Assembly: GCF_022664455.2 (NCBI RefSeq)
Contig: NZ_JAKRKC020000001.1
Span: 4,593,001 to 4,657,000, forward strand
Source: Actinomadura luzonensis
GTDB lineage: Bacteria > Actinomycetota > Actinomycetes > Streptosporangiales > Streptosporangiaceae
DNA: 64,000 nucleotides
Direction: 5' to 3'
Part shown: piece after piece, positions 1-8,089 of the stretch
Layout: each line of letters opens with the position of its first letter
How positions within the stretch are numbered: the first letter of the stretch is position 1
The notes under the pieces: generated by a model
Databases searched by the model: none
The model's input: only the letters and a program-made list of their open reading frames with translations
What the model was told of the DNA's origin: nothing
Position numbers and translations under genes: made by a program

Positions 1-185
1 AGGCATCACAGGCGCGCGTGACGCAAGTGAGATCACCCTCCGATACTGCTTTCGGGTGGTTTCGCCGCTGGGTCTCTTCTGTTACCGCTGTGCTACAAGG
101 CAGAACCCCGGTGGTTGGCACCGGACGATCATGGGAAGCTTCCACCGTGAGAACGCCGAGAACGCCGCCTATCGGGGAGCCACGG

Positions 186-671
186 GTGACGGTCCTGCCC
201 ATCCGCACGTTCGACGATCCGCTGCTGCGCACGGTGGCCGAGCCGGTCCGCGACTTCGACCGGGAGCTGCGGCGCCTGGTGAAGGCGCTGACCGCGACGA
301 TGCGGGCGGGCGCCGGCCGCGCCGGTCTGGCCGCCCCGCAGGTGGGCGAGCCGCTGCGGGTGGTCGTCTACGACTACGACGGCCGCGCGGGGCACCTGGT
401 GAACCCGCGCCTGGAGCTGTCGGAGCGGCGGGTGGTGGCCGACGAGGCATGCCTGTCCGCGCCGGGCGTGTGGTGGCCACTGGAACGTTCCTACATGGTC
501 ACCGCGCGTGGCCGCGACATGTTCGGCAAGTCCGTGACCGTGCGGGCGCTCGGCGTGCTGGCGAGGGTGCTGCAGCACGAGGCCGACCACCTCGACGGGG
601 TGTTGTTCAGCGATCACCTCGAAGCGGGCGAGCGGGAACGGTTTCTGGCCGCCGCGCTGCCGTCAGGCTGA
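186..671 (+). CDS. def: Peptide deformylase
   Basis: Removes the formyl group from the initiator methionine of new proteins in the cytoplasm, using a metal held by one Cys and two His. All three family motifs are visible: GLAAPQ (residues 47-52), EACLS (87-91, metal ligand Cys89; the family usual is EGCLS) and HEADH (131-135). The 161-aa length is normal. I chose the GTG at 186 because GGGGAG precedes it and the deformylase fold starts at TVLPIR; the frame is open back to 18 but that stretch has no family likeness. The last 65 bases overlap the 3' end of the convergent WhiB gene. Confidence 0.93.
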   Translation: MTVLPIRTFDDPLLRTVAEPVRDFDRELRRLVKALTATMRAGAGRAGLAAPQVGEPLRVVVYDYDGRAGHLVNPRLELSERRVVADEACLSAPGVWWPLERSYMVTARGRDMFGKSVTVRALGVLARVLQHEADHLDGVLFSDHLEAGERERFLAAALPSG

Positions 672-897
672 GCTCCCGGCGCTGGTCGGGGTCGGTCCCG
701 CCCCACACGCCGTACGCCTGGCGGGTGCTCAGCGCGTACTCCAGGCACGGCTCCCGCACGGGGCAGCCGTGGCAGACGTCCTTGGCCTGCTCGACCTGTG
801 ACTGGCTCGGCCCTTCCATGGTGATCGGGAAGAACAACTCCGGGTCCAGGTCGAGGCAGGCGGCCCTGCGGGTCCAGTCGAGCATCATCATGCTCAT
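607..897 (-). CDS. WhiB-family iron-sulfur transcription regulator
   Basis: Actinobacterial regulator that binds a 4Fe-4S cluster and normally acts with the principal sigma factor. Four cluster cysteines are present at 14, 42, 45 and 51 (C-x2-C-x5-C after the first), followed by the GVWGG turn at 63-67 and a basic tail. Length is 96 aa. It starts 24 bases after the stop of the glycosyltransferase at 922-1842 on the same strand, so it may be read as the last gene of the phosphatase-glycosyltransferase unit, or from a promoter inside that gene. Its C-terminal 21 codons overlap def on the other strand. Which WhiB subtype it is cannot be told by eye. Confidence 0.92.
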   Translation of the reverse strand: MSMMMLDWTRRAACLDLDPELFFPITMEGPSQSQVEQAKDVCHGCPVREPCLEYALSTRQAYGVWGGTDPDQRRELSLTAARRPETVPARPLRGDR

Positions 898-921
898 CGC
901 GCCTACCCGGGCCGCGGCCGG

Positions 922-1842
922 TCATACCTCGCTGAGCAGGCGATCCCAGTCGGCGAGGAAGCGGTCGAGCCCGTAGCGGGCCAGAGCGGCGGCGCGGGCG
1001 GCCTTGCCGGCCTGGGCCGCGCTCTCCGGGTCGCCGGCGAAGGCGTGCAGGGCGTCGGCGAGCACGTGCACCTTGGTCGAGAGCACGCCCGCCTCCGGCG
1101 GGACGGCCTCGATCGCCTCGGTGGCGGCCAGCGCCACGATCGGCATGCCGAGGTGCATGGCCTCGATGAGGGCCAGGCCGAGCGAGGTCCACCGGTACGG
1201 GTGCAGGTAGACGCGGCGCCTGGCCAGCTCGGCGTGCATGACGTGCTGCGGCAGGTCCTCGTGGGTGCCGTAGGGCAGGCCGGCCACCTGCATGCCGAAC
1301 ACGTCCAGCGGGACGCGCTCGGCGAAGCGCGGCAGCAGGTCGGTGCCGGCCACGCGGGTGCGCCGCACCGGCTCGTTGACCACGACGCCGGCTCTCGGCA
1401 GCTCGCCGGTGTAGAGGTGGCCGGGGTCGGGGACGCCGTGCTCGATGACGCGGGTGCGGGCGCGGCCGTTGTCCCAGTAGAGCTCGTTGAAGTACGTGAC
1501 GTGGACGAGCGTGACGCGGTCCTGGCCGGCGAGCGGGTGACGGGTGCGCGGCACGTCGCCGGCCGGGGCGTTGTGCTCGAGGTACACGCCGGGAACGTCG
1601 CGGCCGAGCCAGTCGCGGGCCAGGTCGAGCTCGTGCGGGCGCTGGTGGACGACCACGTCGACGGGCTCGTCGCGCAGCCGGTCGAAGGGCACCTCGCGGG
1701 CGGACTCGGGCCAGTCGTAGGTGTCCGCGCGGCCCCGCCCGTCGGGGCCGCGACCGGGGACGACCGGCAGCAGGTACTCGTGCCGGCCCCGGATGAAGGC
1801 GTTGGTGTAGGAGCCGTGCACGTGCCAGAGCAGGATCCTCAC
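922..1842 (-). CDS. GT4-like glycosyltransferase of the heptose locus
   Basis: Predicted cytoplasmic GT-B glycosyltransferase (306 aa). It starts RILLWHVHGSYTNAF, and near the C terminus has the YRWTSLGLALIEAMHLGMPIVA-type segment, in which the first and second glutamate positions of GT4 donor-binding loops can be aligned. The GTG start at 1842 lies inside the phosphatase stop (GTGA overlap), so the two genes are translationally coupled. A longer open frame exists upstream but lies in the wrong phase over the phosphatase gene. Donor and acceptor are unknown; the neighbours suggest a heptose or another sugar of the same glycan. The WhiB gene follows 24 bases downstream. Confidence 0.8.
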   Translation of the reverse strand: MRILLWHVHGSYTNAFIRGRHEYLLPVVPGRGPDGRGRADTYDWPESAREVPFDRLRDEPVDVVVHQRPHELDLARDWLGRDVPGVYLEHNAPAGDVPRTRHPLAGQDRVTLVHVTYFNELYWDNGRARTRVIEHGVPDPGHLYTGELPRAGVVVNEPVRRTRVAGTDLLPRFAERVPLDVFGMQVAGLPYGTHEDLPQHVMHAELARRRVYLHPYRWTSLGLALIEAMHLGMPIVALAATEAIEAVPPEAGVLSTKVHVLADALHAFAGDPESAAQAGKAARAAALARYGLDRFLADWDRLLSEV

Positions 1843-2429
1843 CAGCGGCTCCAGCCCATGGCGCGGGCCCACGGGGCCGAGACGGCCGGCACGGGGGCCT
1901 CGGCGTCGGTCAGGACGCGGTCGACGACGTCGATGAGGTCCTCGGCGACCTCGGGCGCGTGGTCGATCTCCTCCGGCAGCGTCACGTCGGTGGGCACGAG
2001 GATGCCGCGGGCGCCGGCGGCGCGCGCCGCCTCCATGTCCCTGCCGATGTCGCCGACGACGACGCAGTCGCGCGGGCTGACGTCGAGCACGGCGGCGGCC
2101 CTGATCACCAGGCCGGGCGCGGGCTTGCGGCAGGTGCAGCCGTCGCCGTCGTCGTGGACGCAGATCGCCCACGCGTCGAACGGCCCGAGCAGCTCCTCCA
2201 CCTTGGCGTTGACCTGGTCCATCTCGTCCGGGGTGAGCAGGCCCTTGGCCACGCCGGACTGGTTGGTGACCACGGCGACCGGCACGTCGGCGCGGCGCAG
2301 CCGGCCGAGGGCCTCCAACGCTCCGGGCATGGGCTCCACCCGGCGCGGATCGCCGTTGTAGGGCACGTCCCTGATCAAGGTCCCGTCCCTGTCGAAGAGC
2401 ACGGCGCCGGGCCGTCGTCGATCGAACAC
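1839..2429 (-). CDS. gmhB: HAD phosphatase, GmhB-type (heptose-1,7-bisphosphate phosphatase)
   Basis: HAD-IIIA phosphatase expected to remove the 7-phosphate of D-glycero-manno-heptose 1,7-bisphosphate, between the kinase and nucleotidyltransferase steps of HldE. Motif DRDGTL at 13-18 holds the Asp nucleophile and general acid, TNQSG is at 55-59, and the zinc loop typical of GmhB, C-x-H...C-x-C, is at C90, H92, C98 and C100, followed by RKP. GDIGRDMEAA is the last HAD motif. The GTG start at 2429 has a strong GGAGG upstream. At 196 aa it is full size. gmhA and hldE lie on the opposite strand from 7541, which supports the heptose assignment. It diverges from the carbamoyltransferase operon. 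Confidence 0.85.
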   Translation of the reverse strand: MFDRRRPGAVLFDRDGTLIRDVPYNGDPRRVEPMPGALEALGRLRRADVPVAVVTNQSGVAKGLLTPDEMDQVNAKVEELLGPFDAWAICVHDDGDGCTCRKPAPGLVIRAAAVLDVSPRDCVVVGDIGRDMEAARAAGARGILVPTDVTLPEEIDHAPEVAEDLIDVVDRVLTDAEAPVPAVSAPWARAMGWSRW

Positions 2430-2562
2430 CTTCCACCTCCGTCGCGTGCTCCGCCAGCTACCCGGGGGCGACCCCGGCAAACAACTACTTAGAGTGACTT
2501 CGCGCAGGAGAAGCAGGGGGCAAACGGCCTGTTTTCGCATCTCGCGCGGCTGCGGAATGTTT

Positions 2563-2591
2563 GAGAACCGCTTCTCTCGGTAGCGGTTCTC
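2563..2591. promoter_or_regulatory. Perfect inverted repeat in the divergent promoter of the heptose locus
   Basis: The arms GAGAACCGCT (2563-2572) and AGCGGTTCTC (2582-2591) are perfectly complementary with a 9-base spacer. The element lies in the 183-base gap between the gmhB start and the carbamoyltransferase start, 10 bases before the GGGGGAGGAAG ribosome site. It could be an operator for both arms or a hairpin in the 5' leader of the rightward operon. No regulator is assigned. Confidence 0.55.
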
Positions 2592-2612
2592 GATATCCGT
2601 GGGGGAGGAAGA

Positions 2613-4244
2613 ATGAGATTTCTCGGGATCAACGCGATCTTCCACGACCCGGCGGCCGCGCTCGTGGCCGACGGGAGGATCGTCGCCGCGGCGGAGGAGG
2701 AGCGCTTCAGCCGCCGCAAGCACGGTAAGCGGCCACTGGCGTTCTCCGCGTGGGAGCTGCCCGAGCAGGCCGCCGCGTGGTGCCTGCGCGAGGCGGGTCT
2801 CGCCCCCGAGGACATCGACGCGGTGGCCTACTCCTACGACCCGTCGCTGGTGGTGCAGCGGCCGGAGGGCGACTGGGAGGACCTGCGCACCAAGTACGCG
2901 GTCCGCGCCCCGCTGTTCCTGGCGACCGCGCTGCCGGGCCTGGACCCGGCGCAGGTGACGTACGTGCCGCACCACGTGGCGCACGCGGCCTCGGCGGGCC
3001 TCGCCTCGCCCTGGCGCGACTGCGCGGTGCTGGTGTGCGACGGCCGCGGCGAGAACGTCTCGCACCTGGCCGGCCGCTACCGGGGCGGCGAGCTGGAGGT
3101 GCTGGCCGCCCAGGAGCTGCCGCACTCGCTCGGCCTCCTGTACGAGGACGTCACCGAGCACCTGGGTTTCCTGCGCTCCAGCGACGAGTACAAGGTCATG
3201 GCGATGGCCTCCTACGGCGAGCCCCGCCACCTGGAGGCGCTGCGCGAGGTCATCCACACGACCGGCGACGGCGGTTTCCGCGTCGAGCCGGTCGACTGGA
3301 ACGTCTACGCCAAGGCGCTGCCGAAGGGCGCCGCGTGGACCTCCGACCACGCCGACCTGGCCGCGAGCGTGCAGGCGCGGCTGGAGGAGGTGCTGGCCGA
3401 GCTGGTGGGCTGGCTGCACGAGCGCACCGGCGAGCGGCGGCTGGCCCTGGCCGGCGGCGTGGCGCTGAACTGCGTGGCCAACACGCGGCTGCTGGCCGAG
3501 GGGCCGTTCGAGGAGGTGTGGGTGCAGCCCGCGGCGGGCGACTCCGGCACGGCGCTGGGCGGCGCGCTGCACCTGGCGCAGTCCTACGGCGAGCCGGCCG
3601 CGCCGATGGGCACGGCGGCGCTCGGCCGCGGCTTCACCGACGAGGAGCTGGGCGCGTGGCTGGACGTGGCCAGGGTGCCGTACACGCGGCCCGCCGACCT
3701 GGCCGCCGAGGTGGCCGCCGAGCTGGCGGACAACAAGATCGTGGCCTGGTTCCAGGGCCGGTCCGAGTACGGGCCGCGGGCGCTGGGGCACCGCTCGCTG
3801 CTGGCGCACCCAGGGCACGCGGGCAACACCGAGCGGCTCAACGACGTGAAGGGACGCGAGCAGTTCCGGCCCGTCGCGCCCATGGTGCTGGAGTCGCGGG
3901 CGCGGGACATCTTCGGGCGGGGGCCGGTGCCGTCGCCGTACATGTTGTTCGTGCACGACGTGCACCCGGACTGGGTGAGCCGCATCCCGGCGGTCGTGCA
4001 CGTGGACGGCACGGCCCGCATCCAGACGATCTCGCCGCGCACCGAGCCCCTGGTGGCGCGGCTGCTGACCGAGTTCGAGCGGCGCACCGGGCTGCCGGTG
4101 GTGGTCAACACCAGCCTCAACACGGCGGGCCGGCCCATGGTGGACGACCCGCGCGACGCGCTGGAGTGCTTCGGCTCCGCACCGGTGGAGGTGCTGGTCC
4201 TCGGGCCGTACGTGGTGCGGCGGCGGGAGGTGTTCGGTTCGTGA
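2613..4244 (+). CDS. O-carbamoyltransferase (NodU/CmcH/TobZ family)
   Basis: Transfers a carbamoyl group from carbamoyl phosphate, through carbamoyl-adenylate, to a hydroxyl of a sugar or natural product. The N-terminal Kae1-like half begins FLGINAIFHDPAAALV and has the metal/ATP site HHVAH at 120-124. The C-terminal YrdC-like half has GRSEYGPRALGHRS and NTSLN segments. Length 543 aa is normal. ATG 2613 follows a strong GGAGGAAG site. It is the first gene of a nine-gene operon and overlaps the next gene by 4 bases. Such enzymes are common in antibiotic and nodulation-factor clusters; here the acceptor is probably a heptose-containing sugar (inference). Confidence 0.9.
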   Translation: MRFLGINAIFHDPAAALVADGRIVAAAEEERFSRRKHGKRPLAFSAWELPEQAAAWCLREAGLAPEDIDAVAYSYDPSLVVQRPEGDWEDLRTKYAVRAPLFLATALPGLDPAQVTYVPHHVAHAASAGLASPWRDCAVLVCDGRGENVSHLAGRYRGGELEVLAAQELPHSLGLLYEDVTEHLGFLRSSDEYKVMAMASYGEPRHLEALREVIHTTGDGGFRVEPVDWNVYAKALPKGAAWTSDHADLAASVQARLEEVLAELVGWLHERTGERRLALAGGVALNCVANTRLLAEGPFEEVWVQPAAGDSGTALGGALHLAQSYGEPAAPMGTAALGRGFTDEELGAWLDVARVPYTRPADLAAEVAAELADNKIVAWFQGRSEYGPRALGHRSLLAHPGHAGNTERLNDVKGREQFRPVAPMVLESRARDIFGRGPVPSPYMLFVHDVHPDWVSRIPAVVHVDGTARIQTISPRTEPLVARLLTEFERRTGLPVVVNTSLNTAGRPMVDDPRDALECFGSAPVEVLVLGPYVVRRREVFGS

Positions 4245-5284
4245 TCACCGTCGTGATCCCCACCATCGGCCGGCCCACCCTGGCCCGGACGATCGCCGCC
4301 GTGGGCTCCGGCGTGCCCGTCGTCGTGGTGGACGATCGCCCCGATCCGGCGGGCACGCAGCGCCGCGGATCGGGTACAGTCGGTGATGGCGGTGGCAGCC
4401 AACCAAGGGAGTTCGGCATGCCCACCGTCCTGAGATATTTGCCTGCCCATGTGCGCCTTGTGCGCAGTGGCGGCAAAGGCCCCGCGGCCGCCCGCAACGT
4501 CGGGTGGCGCGCCGCGGACACCCCCTGGGTCGTCTTCCTCGACGACGACGTGATCCCCGAGCCCGGCTGGGCGGATGCGGTCTGGAAGGACCTGGTCGAC
4601 CTGCCCGAGGACGTCGCGGGCAGCCAGGGCCGCATCGTCGTGCCCCTGCCGGGCGACCGGCCGCCGACCGACGGAGAGCGGCACACCGCCGGGCTGAGCG
4701 ACGCCTCGTGGGTGACCGCCGACATGGCCTACCGGCGCGCGGCGCTGGCCGCGCTCGGCGGTTTCGACGAGCGCTTCCCCCGCGCCTACCGCGAGGACGC
4801 CGACCTGGCGCTGCGCATGACGCGGGCCGGGCACCGGCTGGTGCGCGGCGAGCGCGTCACCCGGCACCCGGTGCGGCAGGACGGCTTCTGGGCCAGCGTG
4901 CGCTTCCAGCGCGGCAACGCCGACGACGCGCTCATGCGGCGCCTGCACGGGCCGGGCTGGCGCGCGGCGATCGGCGGCGGCCCGGGCCGGCTGCGGATCC
5001 ACGCCGCGACCACGGCGGCCGGGCTGGCCGCCGTGACGCTCGGCGCCCTGGCCGCGCGGGTGCGCGGGCCGCGGGTGCCGGGCACCCCGGCGCGGCTGGT
5101 CCCCGCGCTGGCCGCGGCGGCGGGCGCCGCGTGGGCGGGACTGACCGCCGAGTTCGCCTGGCGCCGGATCGCGCCGGGTCCCCGTACCCCCGATGAGGTG
5201 TGGCGGATGGCCGTCACCAGCGTGGTGATCCCGCCGGTCGCGTGCGCGCACCGGATGCGGGGGGAATGGAGGGTGCGGCGATGA
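4241..5284 (+). CDS. GT2 glycosyltransferase with C-terminal membrane helices
   Basis: A GT-A fold glycosyltransferase of 347 aa. It starts with ITVVIPTIGRPTLARTI, has the metal-binding DDD at 101-103 (VVFLDDDVIPEPGW) and the acceptor-side region around GGFDERFPRAYREDADLALRM. Two hydrophobic segments near 250-270 and 285-305 suggest membrane association. The GTG start overlaps the preceding stop (GTGA). Residues about 36-66 (TQRRGSGTVGDGGGSQPREF and on) form an insertion between the donor-binding strand and the next strand, where the family normally has a short loop, and the DNA there is less GC-rich. Substrate unknown. Confidence 0.85.
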   Translation: MITVVIPTIGRPTLARTIAAVGSGVPVVVVDDRPDPAGTQRRGSGTVGDGGGSQPREFGMPTVLRYLPAHVRLVRSGGKGPAAARNVGWRAADTPWVVFLDDDVIPEPGWADAVWKDLVDLPEDVAGSQGRIVVPLPGDRPPTDGERHTAGLSDASWVTADMAYRRAALAALGGFDERFPRAYREDADLALRMTRAGHRLVRGERVTRHPVRQDGFWASVRFQRGNADDALMRRLHGPGWRAAIGGGPGRLRIHAATTAAGLAAVTLGALAARVRGPRVPGTPARLVPALAAAAGAAWAGLTAEFAWRRIAPGPRTPDEVWRMAVTSVVIPPVACAHRMRGEWRVRR

Positions 5285-6354
5285 GCGACAGGACGCTGCG
5301 GTCCGCCGCGGGCAAGGCGGGCGGCCGGGGGCGCGTGCTCGTGGCCCGGCTGGACGACGCCGGCGACGTGCTGCTGGCCGGTCCGGCCGTGCGCGCGGTG
5401 GCGGCGCAGGCGGGCGAGGTGGTCTTCCTCGCCGGCCCGAACGGCCGGGCGGCCGCGGAGCTGCTGCCCGGCGTGGACCGCGTGGTGACGTGGCGGGCGC
5501 CGTGGATCGACCACACTCCCCCGCCGGTCACCCGGGAGCAGGTGGACGACCTGGTCGGGCGCCTGCGCGGCATCGACGAGGCGGTGATCCTCACCTCCTT
5601 CCACCAGTCGGCGCTGCCGCTGGCGCTGCTGCTGCGGCTGGCCGGGGTGGGCCGGATCAGCGCGATCAGCAACGACTACCCGGGCTCGCTGCTCGACGTC
5701 CGCCACCGGTGGGACGAGAGCGTGGACGTGCCCGAGGCGGAGCGCATGCTCGCCGTGGCCAGGGCGGCGGGGTTCGAGCTGCCACCGGGCGATGACGGCA
5801 AACTCGCAGTTCAACGACCACTGCCGGATATAGAGGAAATTACGGGGCACCTGCTCGGTGTCGGCGCCGACGCCGACAAAGGCACGTATGTCGTGGTGCA
5901 TCCAGGGACGTCGGCGCCCGCGCGCACCTGGCCGGCCGAGAGGCACCGGCAGGCCGTGCGGGAGCTGGTGGAGGACGGGCATCGGGTCGTGGTGACCGGC
6001 ACGGAACGTGACCTCACCGCCTACGTGGCCGGCGACGACGCGGCCGACCTCGGCGGCGTGACCACTCTGGCCGAACTGGCCGCCGTGATCGAGCACGCCA
6101 GCGTGCTCGTGGCGGGCAACACCGGCCCCGCCCACCTGGCGGCCGCGGTCGGCACGCCGGTCGTGAGCCTGTTCGCCCCCGTCGTCCCGGCGGCGCGGTG
6201 GGCCCCCCACGGGGTCCCCACGGTGCTGCTGGGCGACCAGCAGGCGCCCTGCAGGGACAGCAGGGCGCGCACCTGCCCGGTTCCCGGACACCCGTGCCTG
6301 TCCCAGGTCACTAGTGAGCAGGTGGTCAAGGCAGTGAGGGAGCTGACGCAGTGA
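5281..6354 (+). CDS. GT9 (heptosyltransferase-family) glycosyltransferase
   Basis: Member of the ADP-heptose:LPS heptosyltransferase family (357 aa). N-terminal VLVARLDDAGDVLLAGPAVRAV is the acceptor-domain glycine loop; HPGTSAPARTWPAERH and VAGNTGPAHLAAAVGTPVV are the two diagnostic donor-domain segments, the latter contacting the nucleotide-sugar phosphates. ATG 5281 overlaps the GT2 stop (ATGA). The C-terminal CRDSRARTCPVPGHPCL segment has three cysteines that could bind metal or form disulfides. A heptose donor is consistent with gmhA, hldE and gmhB in the locus. In an organism without LPS the acceptor must be another glycan or a small molecule. Confidence 0.88.
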   Translation: MSDRTLRSAAGKAGGRGRVLVARLDDAGDVLLAGPAVRAVAAQAGEVVFLAGPNGRAAAELLPGVDRVVTWRAPWIDHTPPPVTREQVDDLVGRLRGIDEAVILTSFHQSALPLALLLRLAGVGRISAISNDYPGSLLDVRHRWDESVDVPEAERMLAVARAAGFELPPGDDGKLAVQRPLPDIEEITGHLLGVGADADKGTYVVVHPGTSAPARTWPAERHRQAVRELVEDGHRVVVTGTERDLTAYVAGDDAADLGGVTTLAELAAVIEHASVLVAGNTGPAHLAAAVGTPVVSLFAPVVPAARWAPHGVPTVLLGDQQAPCRDSRARTCPVPGHPCLSQVTSEQVVKAVRELTQ

Positions 6355-7538
6355 AGGTCGATCTCATCTCCGAGCACGCCGATCCGCTGGCCGCGGTCGG
6401 CGGCGTGGACGCGGGCGGCCAGAACGTGTACGTGGCGGCCCTGGCCGTCGCCCTGGCCGGGCGCGGGCACCAGGTCGTCGTCCACACCCGGCGCTCGTCG
6501 CAGGCCCAGCCCCGCTCGGTGCGCCTGGCGCCCGGCGTCGTCGTCGAGTACGTCCCGGCCGGACCGGCCGAGCCGATCCCGAAGGACGAGCTGCCGCCGT
6601 ACATGCCCGAGTTCACCGACTTCCTCGCCGAGCGCTGGGCGATCGACCCGCCGGACGTCGCGCACGCGCACTTCTGGATGAGCGGGCAGGCCGCGCTGCA
6701 GGCCGCCGACGGCTTCCCCGTCGTGCAGACCTTCCACGCCCTCGGCACCGTCAAGCGCCGCTGGCAGGGCGAGGCCGACACCAGCCCCGCGCACCGGGTC
6801 GACACCGAGCGGGAGATCGGCAAACGCGCCGACGCCGTCCTCGCCACCTGCAGCGACGAGGTCGGCGAGCTGTGCGCGATGGGCATCCCGGAGCAGCGCA
6901 TCGCCGTCGTCCCCTGCGGCGTCGACCTCGACCACTTCTGCCCCGACGGGCCGAAGGCGCCGCGCACCGGCGGCCGGATGATCCTCAGCATCGGCCGGAT
7001 GGTGCCGCGCAAGGGCGTCGACACCGTGATCGCGGCGCTGCGCCAGATCCCCGGCGCCGAGCTGGTCGTCGCCGGCGGCGGGCCGGACGACGACGAGGCC
7101 GTCCGGCTGCGTGACCTCGCCGCCGGCTACGGCATCGAGGAGCGCGTGCACGTCATCGGCAGCGTGCCGCGCGCGCACGTGCCTGCGCTGATGCGCGCCG
7201 CCGACGTCGTGGTCACCGTCCCCTGGTACGAGCCGTTCGGCATGGTCCCCGTCGAGGCCATGGCGTGCGGCACTCCCGTCGTGGCCTCGGCCGTCGGCGG
7301 GCACCTCGACACCGTGGCCGGCTGCGGCGTGCTGGTGCCGCCGCGCCGGCCGCGCGCGCTGGCCAGGGCGCTGATGGACGTGCTCGGCGACGAGGCGGGC
7401 CGGGCCCGCATCGGCGCGGCGGGGGCCAGGCGCGCCCGCGAGCGCTACGGCTGGCCGCACGTCGCCGCGCGCACGGAGGCCGTGTACACGCAGGTCATCG
7501 ACGGCCGGCTGTGCGGCCTCGAGGCCATGGGGGGTTGA
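6351..7538 (+). CDS. GT4 glycosyltransferase
   Basis: Retaining GT-B glycosyltransferase of 395 aa, resembling MshA and sucrose-phosphate-synthase-type enzymes. N-terminal VGGVDAGGQNVYVAALAVAL forms the acceptor-side glycine loop; SIGRMVPRKGVDTVIAAL begins the donor domain; PWYEPFGMVPVEAMACGTPVVA carries the E-x7-E donor motif. GTG 6351 overlaps the previous stop. It is followed two bases later by the gmhA start. Its place in the middle of the heptose operon suggests it adds one sugar of the same glycan. MshA itself is unlikely because mshA is normally not inside a heptose operon. Confidence 0.87.
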   Translation: MKVDLISEHADPLAAVGGVDAGGQNVYVAALAVALAGRGHQVVVHTRRSSQAQPRSVRLAPGVVVEYVPAGPAEPIPKDELPPYMPEFTDFLAERWAIDPPDVAHAHFWMSGQAALQAADGFPVVQTFHALGTVKRRWQGEADTSPAHRVDTEREIGKRADAVLATCSDEVGELCAMGIPEQRIAVVPCGVDLDHFCPDGPKAPRTGGRMILSIGRMVPRKGVDTVIAALRQIPGAELVVAGGGPDDDEAVRLRDLAAGYGIEERVHVIGSVPRAHVPALMRAADVVVTVPWYEPFGMVPVEAMACGTPVVASAVGGHLDTVAGCGVLVPPRRPRALARALMDVLGDEAGRARIGAAGARRARERYGWPHVAARTEAVYTQVIDGRLCGLEAMGG

Positions 7539-7540
7539 TC

Positions 7541-8089
7541 GTGGACGTGCATCTCGAAAAGCTCTGGAACACCCTGGAGAAGGTCGACGACCAGGCGGTC
7601 ACCGTACGCGCCTGGGGGGCGCGGCTGGCCGGCTCGCTGGCCTCCGGCGGCCGGCTGCTGGTCTGCGGCAACGGCGGCTCGGCGGCCGAGGCCCAGCACC
7701 TGTCGGCCGAGCTGGTGGGGCGCTTCCGCGAGGACCGGCGGCCGTACGCGGCGATCGCGCTGCACGCCGACACCTCGTCGATGACGGCGATCGCCAACGA
7801 CTTCGGCGCCGAGCAGGTCTACGCCCGCCAGGTGCGGGCGCACGGCCGGCCCGGCGACGTCCTGCTGTGCCTGTCCACCAGCGGCTCCAGCCCGAACGTG
7901 CTGGCCGCGGCCGAGGCCGCCCGGGAGGCGGAGGTGCTGGCCTGGGCCATGACCGGGCCCGGGCCCAACCCGCTGACCGAGCTCTGCGACGACGCGGTGG
8001 CCGTCCCAGCGGAGGAGACCGCCACCGTCCAGGAGGTGCATCTCGCGATGATCCACCTGCTCTGCGAGGCACTTGAGGGGGCGCTCTAG
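7541..8089 (+). CDS. gmhA: Sedoheptulose-7-phosphate isomerase
   Basis: SIS-domain enzyme that converts sedoheptulose 7-phosphate to D-glycero-D-manno-heptose 7-phosphate, the first step to ADP-heptose. Seen: the phosphosugar loop CGNGGSAAEAQH at 42-53 with the conserved AEL acid after it (E57), LSTSGSSPNV at 111-120, and the C-terminal QEVHLAMIHLLCE helix (164-174) carrying the catalytic histidine region. Length 182 aa is close to E. coli GmhA. I start at GTG 7541, six bases after a run of G; a TTG at 7535 is an alternative. It ends directly against the hldE start. Confidence 0.93.
   Translation: MDVHLEKLWNTLEKVDDQAVTVRAWGARLAGSLASGGRLLVCGNGGSAAEAQHLSAELVGRFREDRRPYAAIALHADTSSMTAIANDFGAEQVYARQVRAHGRPGDVLLCLSTSGSSPNVLAAAEAAREAEVLAWAMTGPGPNPLTELCDDAVAVPAEETATVQEVHLAMIHLLCEALEGAL

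Noticed and set aside
1..185. N-terminal extension of the deformylase from position 18
   Set aside because: No likeness to deformylases before TVLPIR, and a good ribosome site precedes the GTG at 186.
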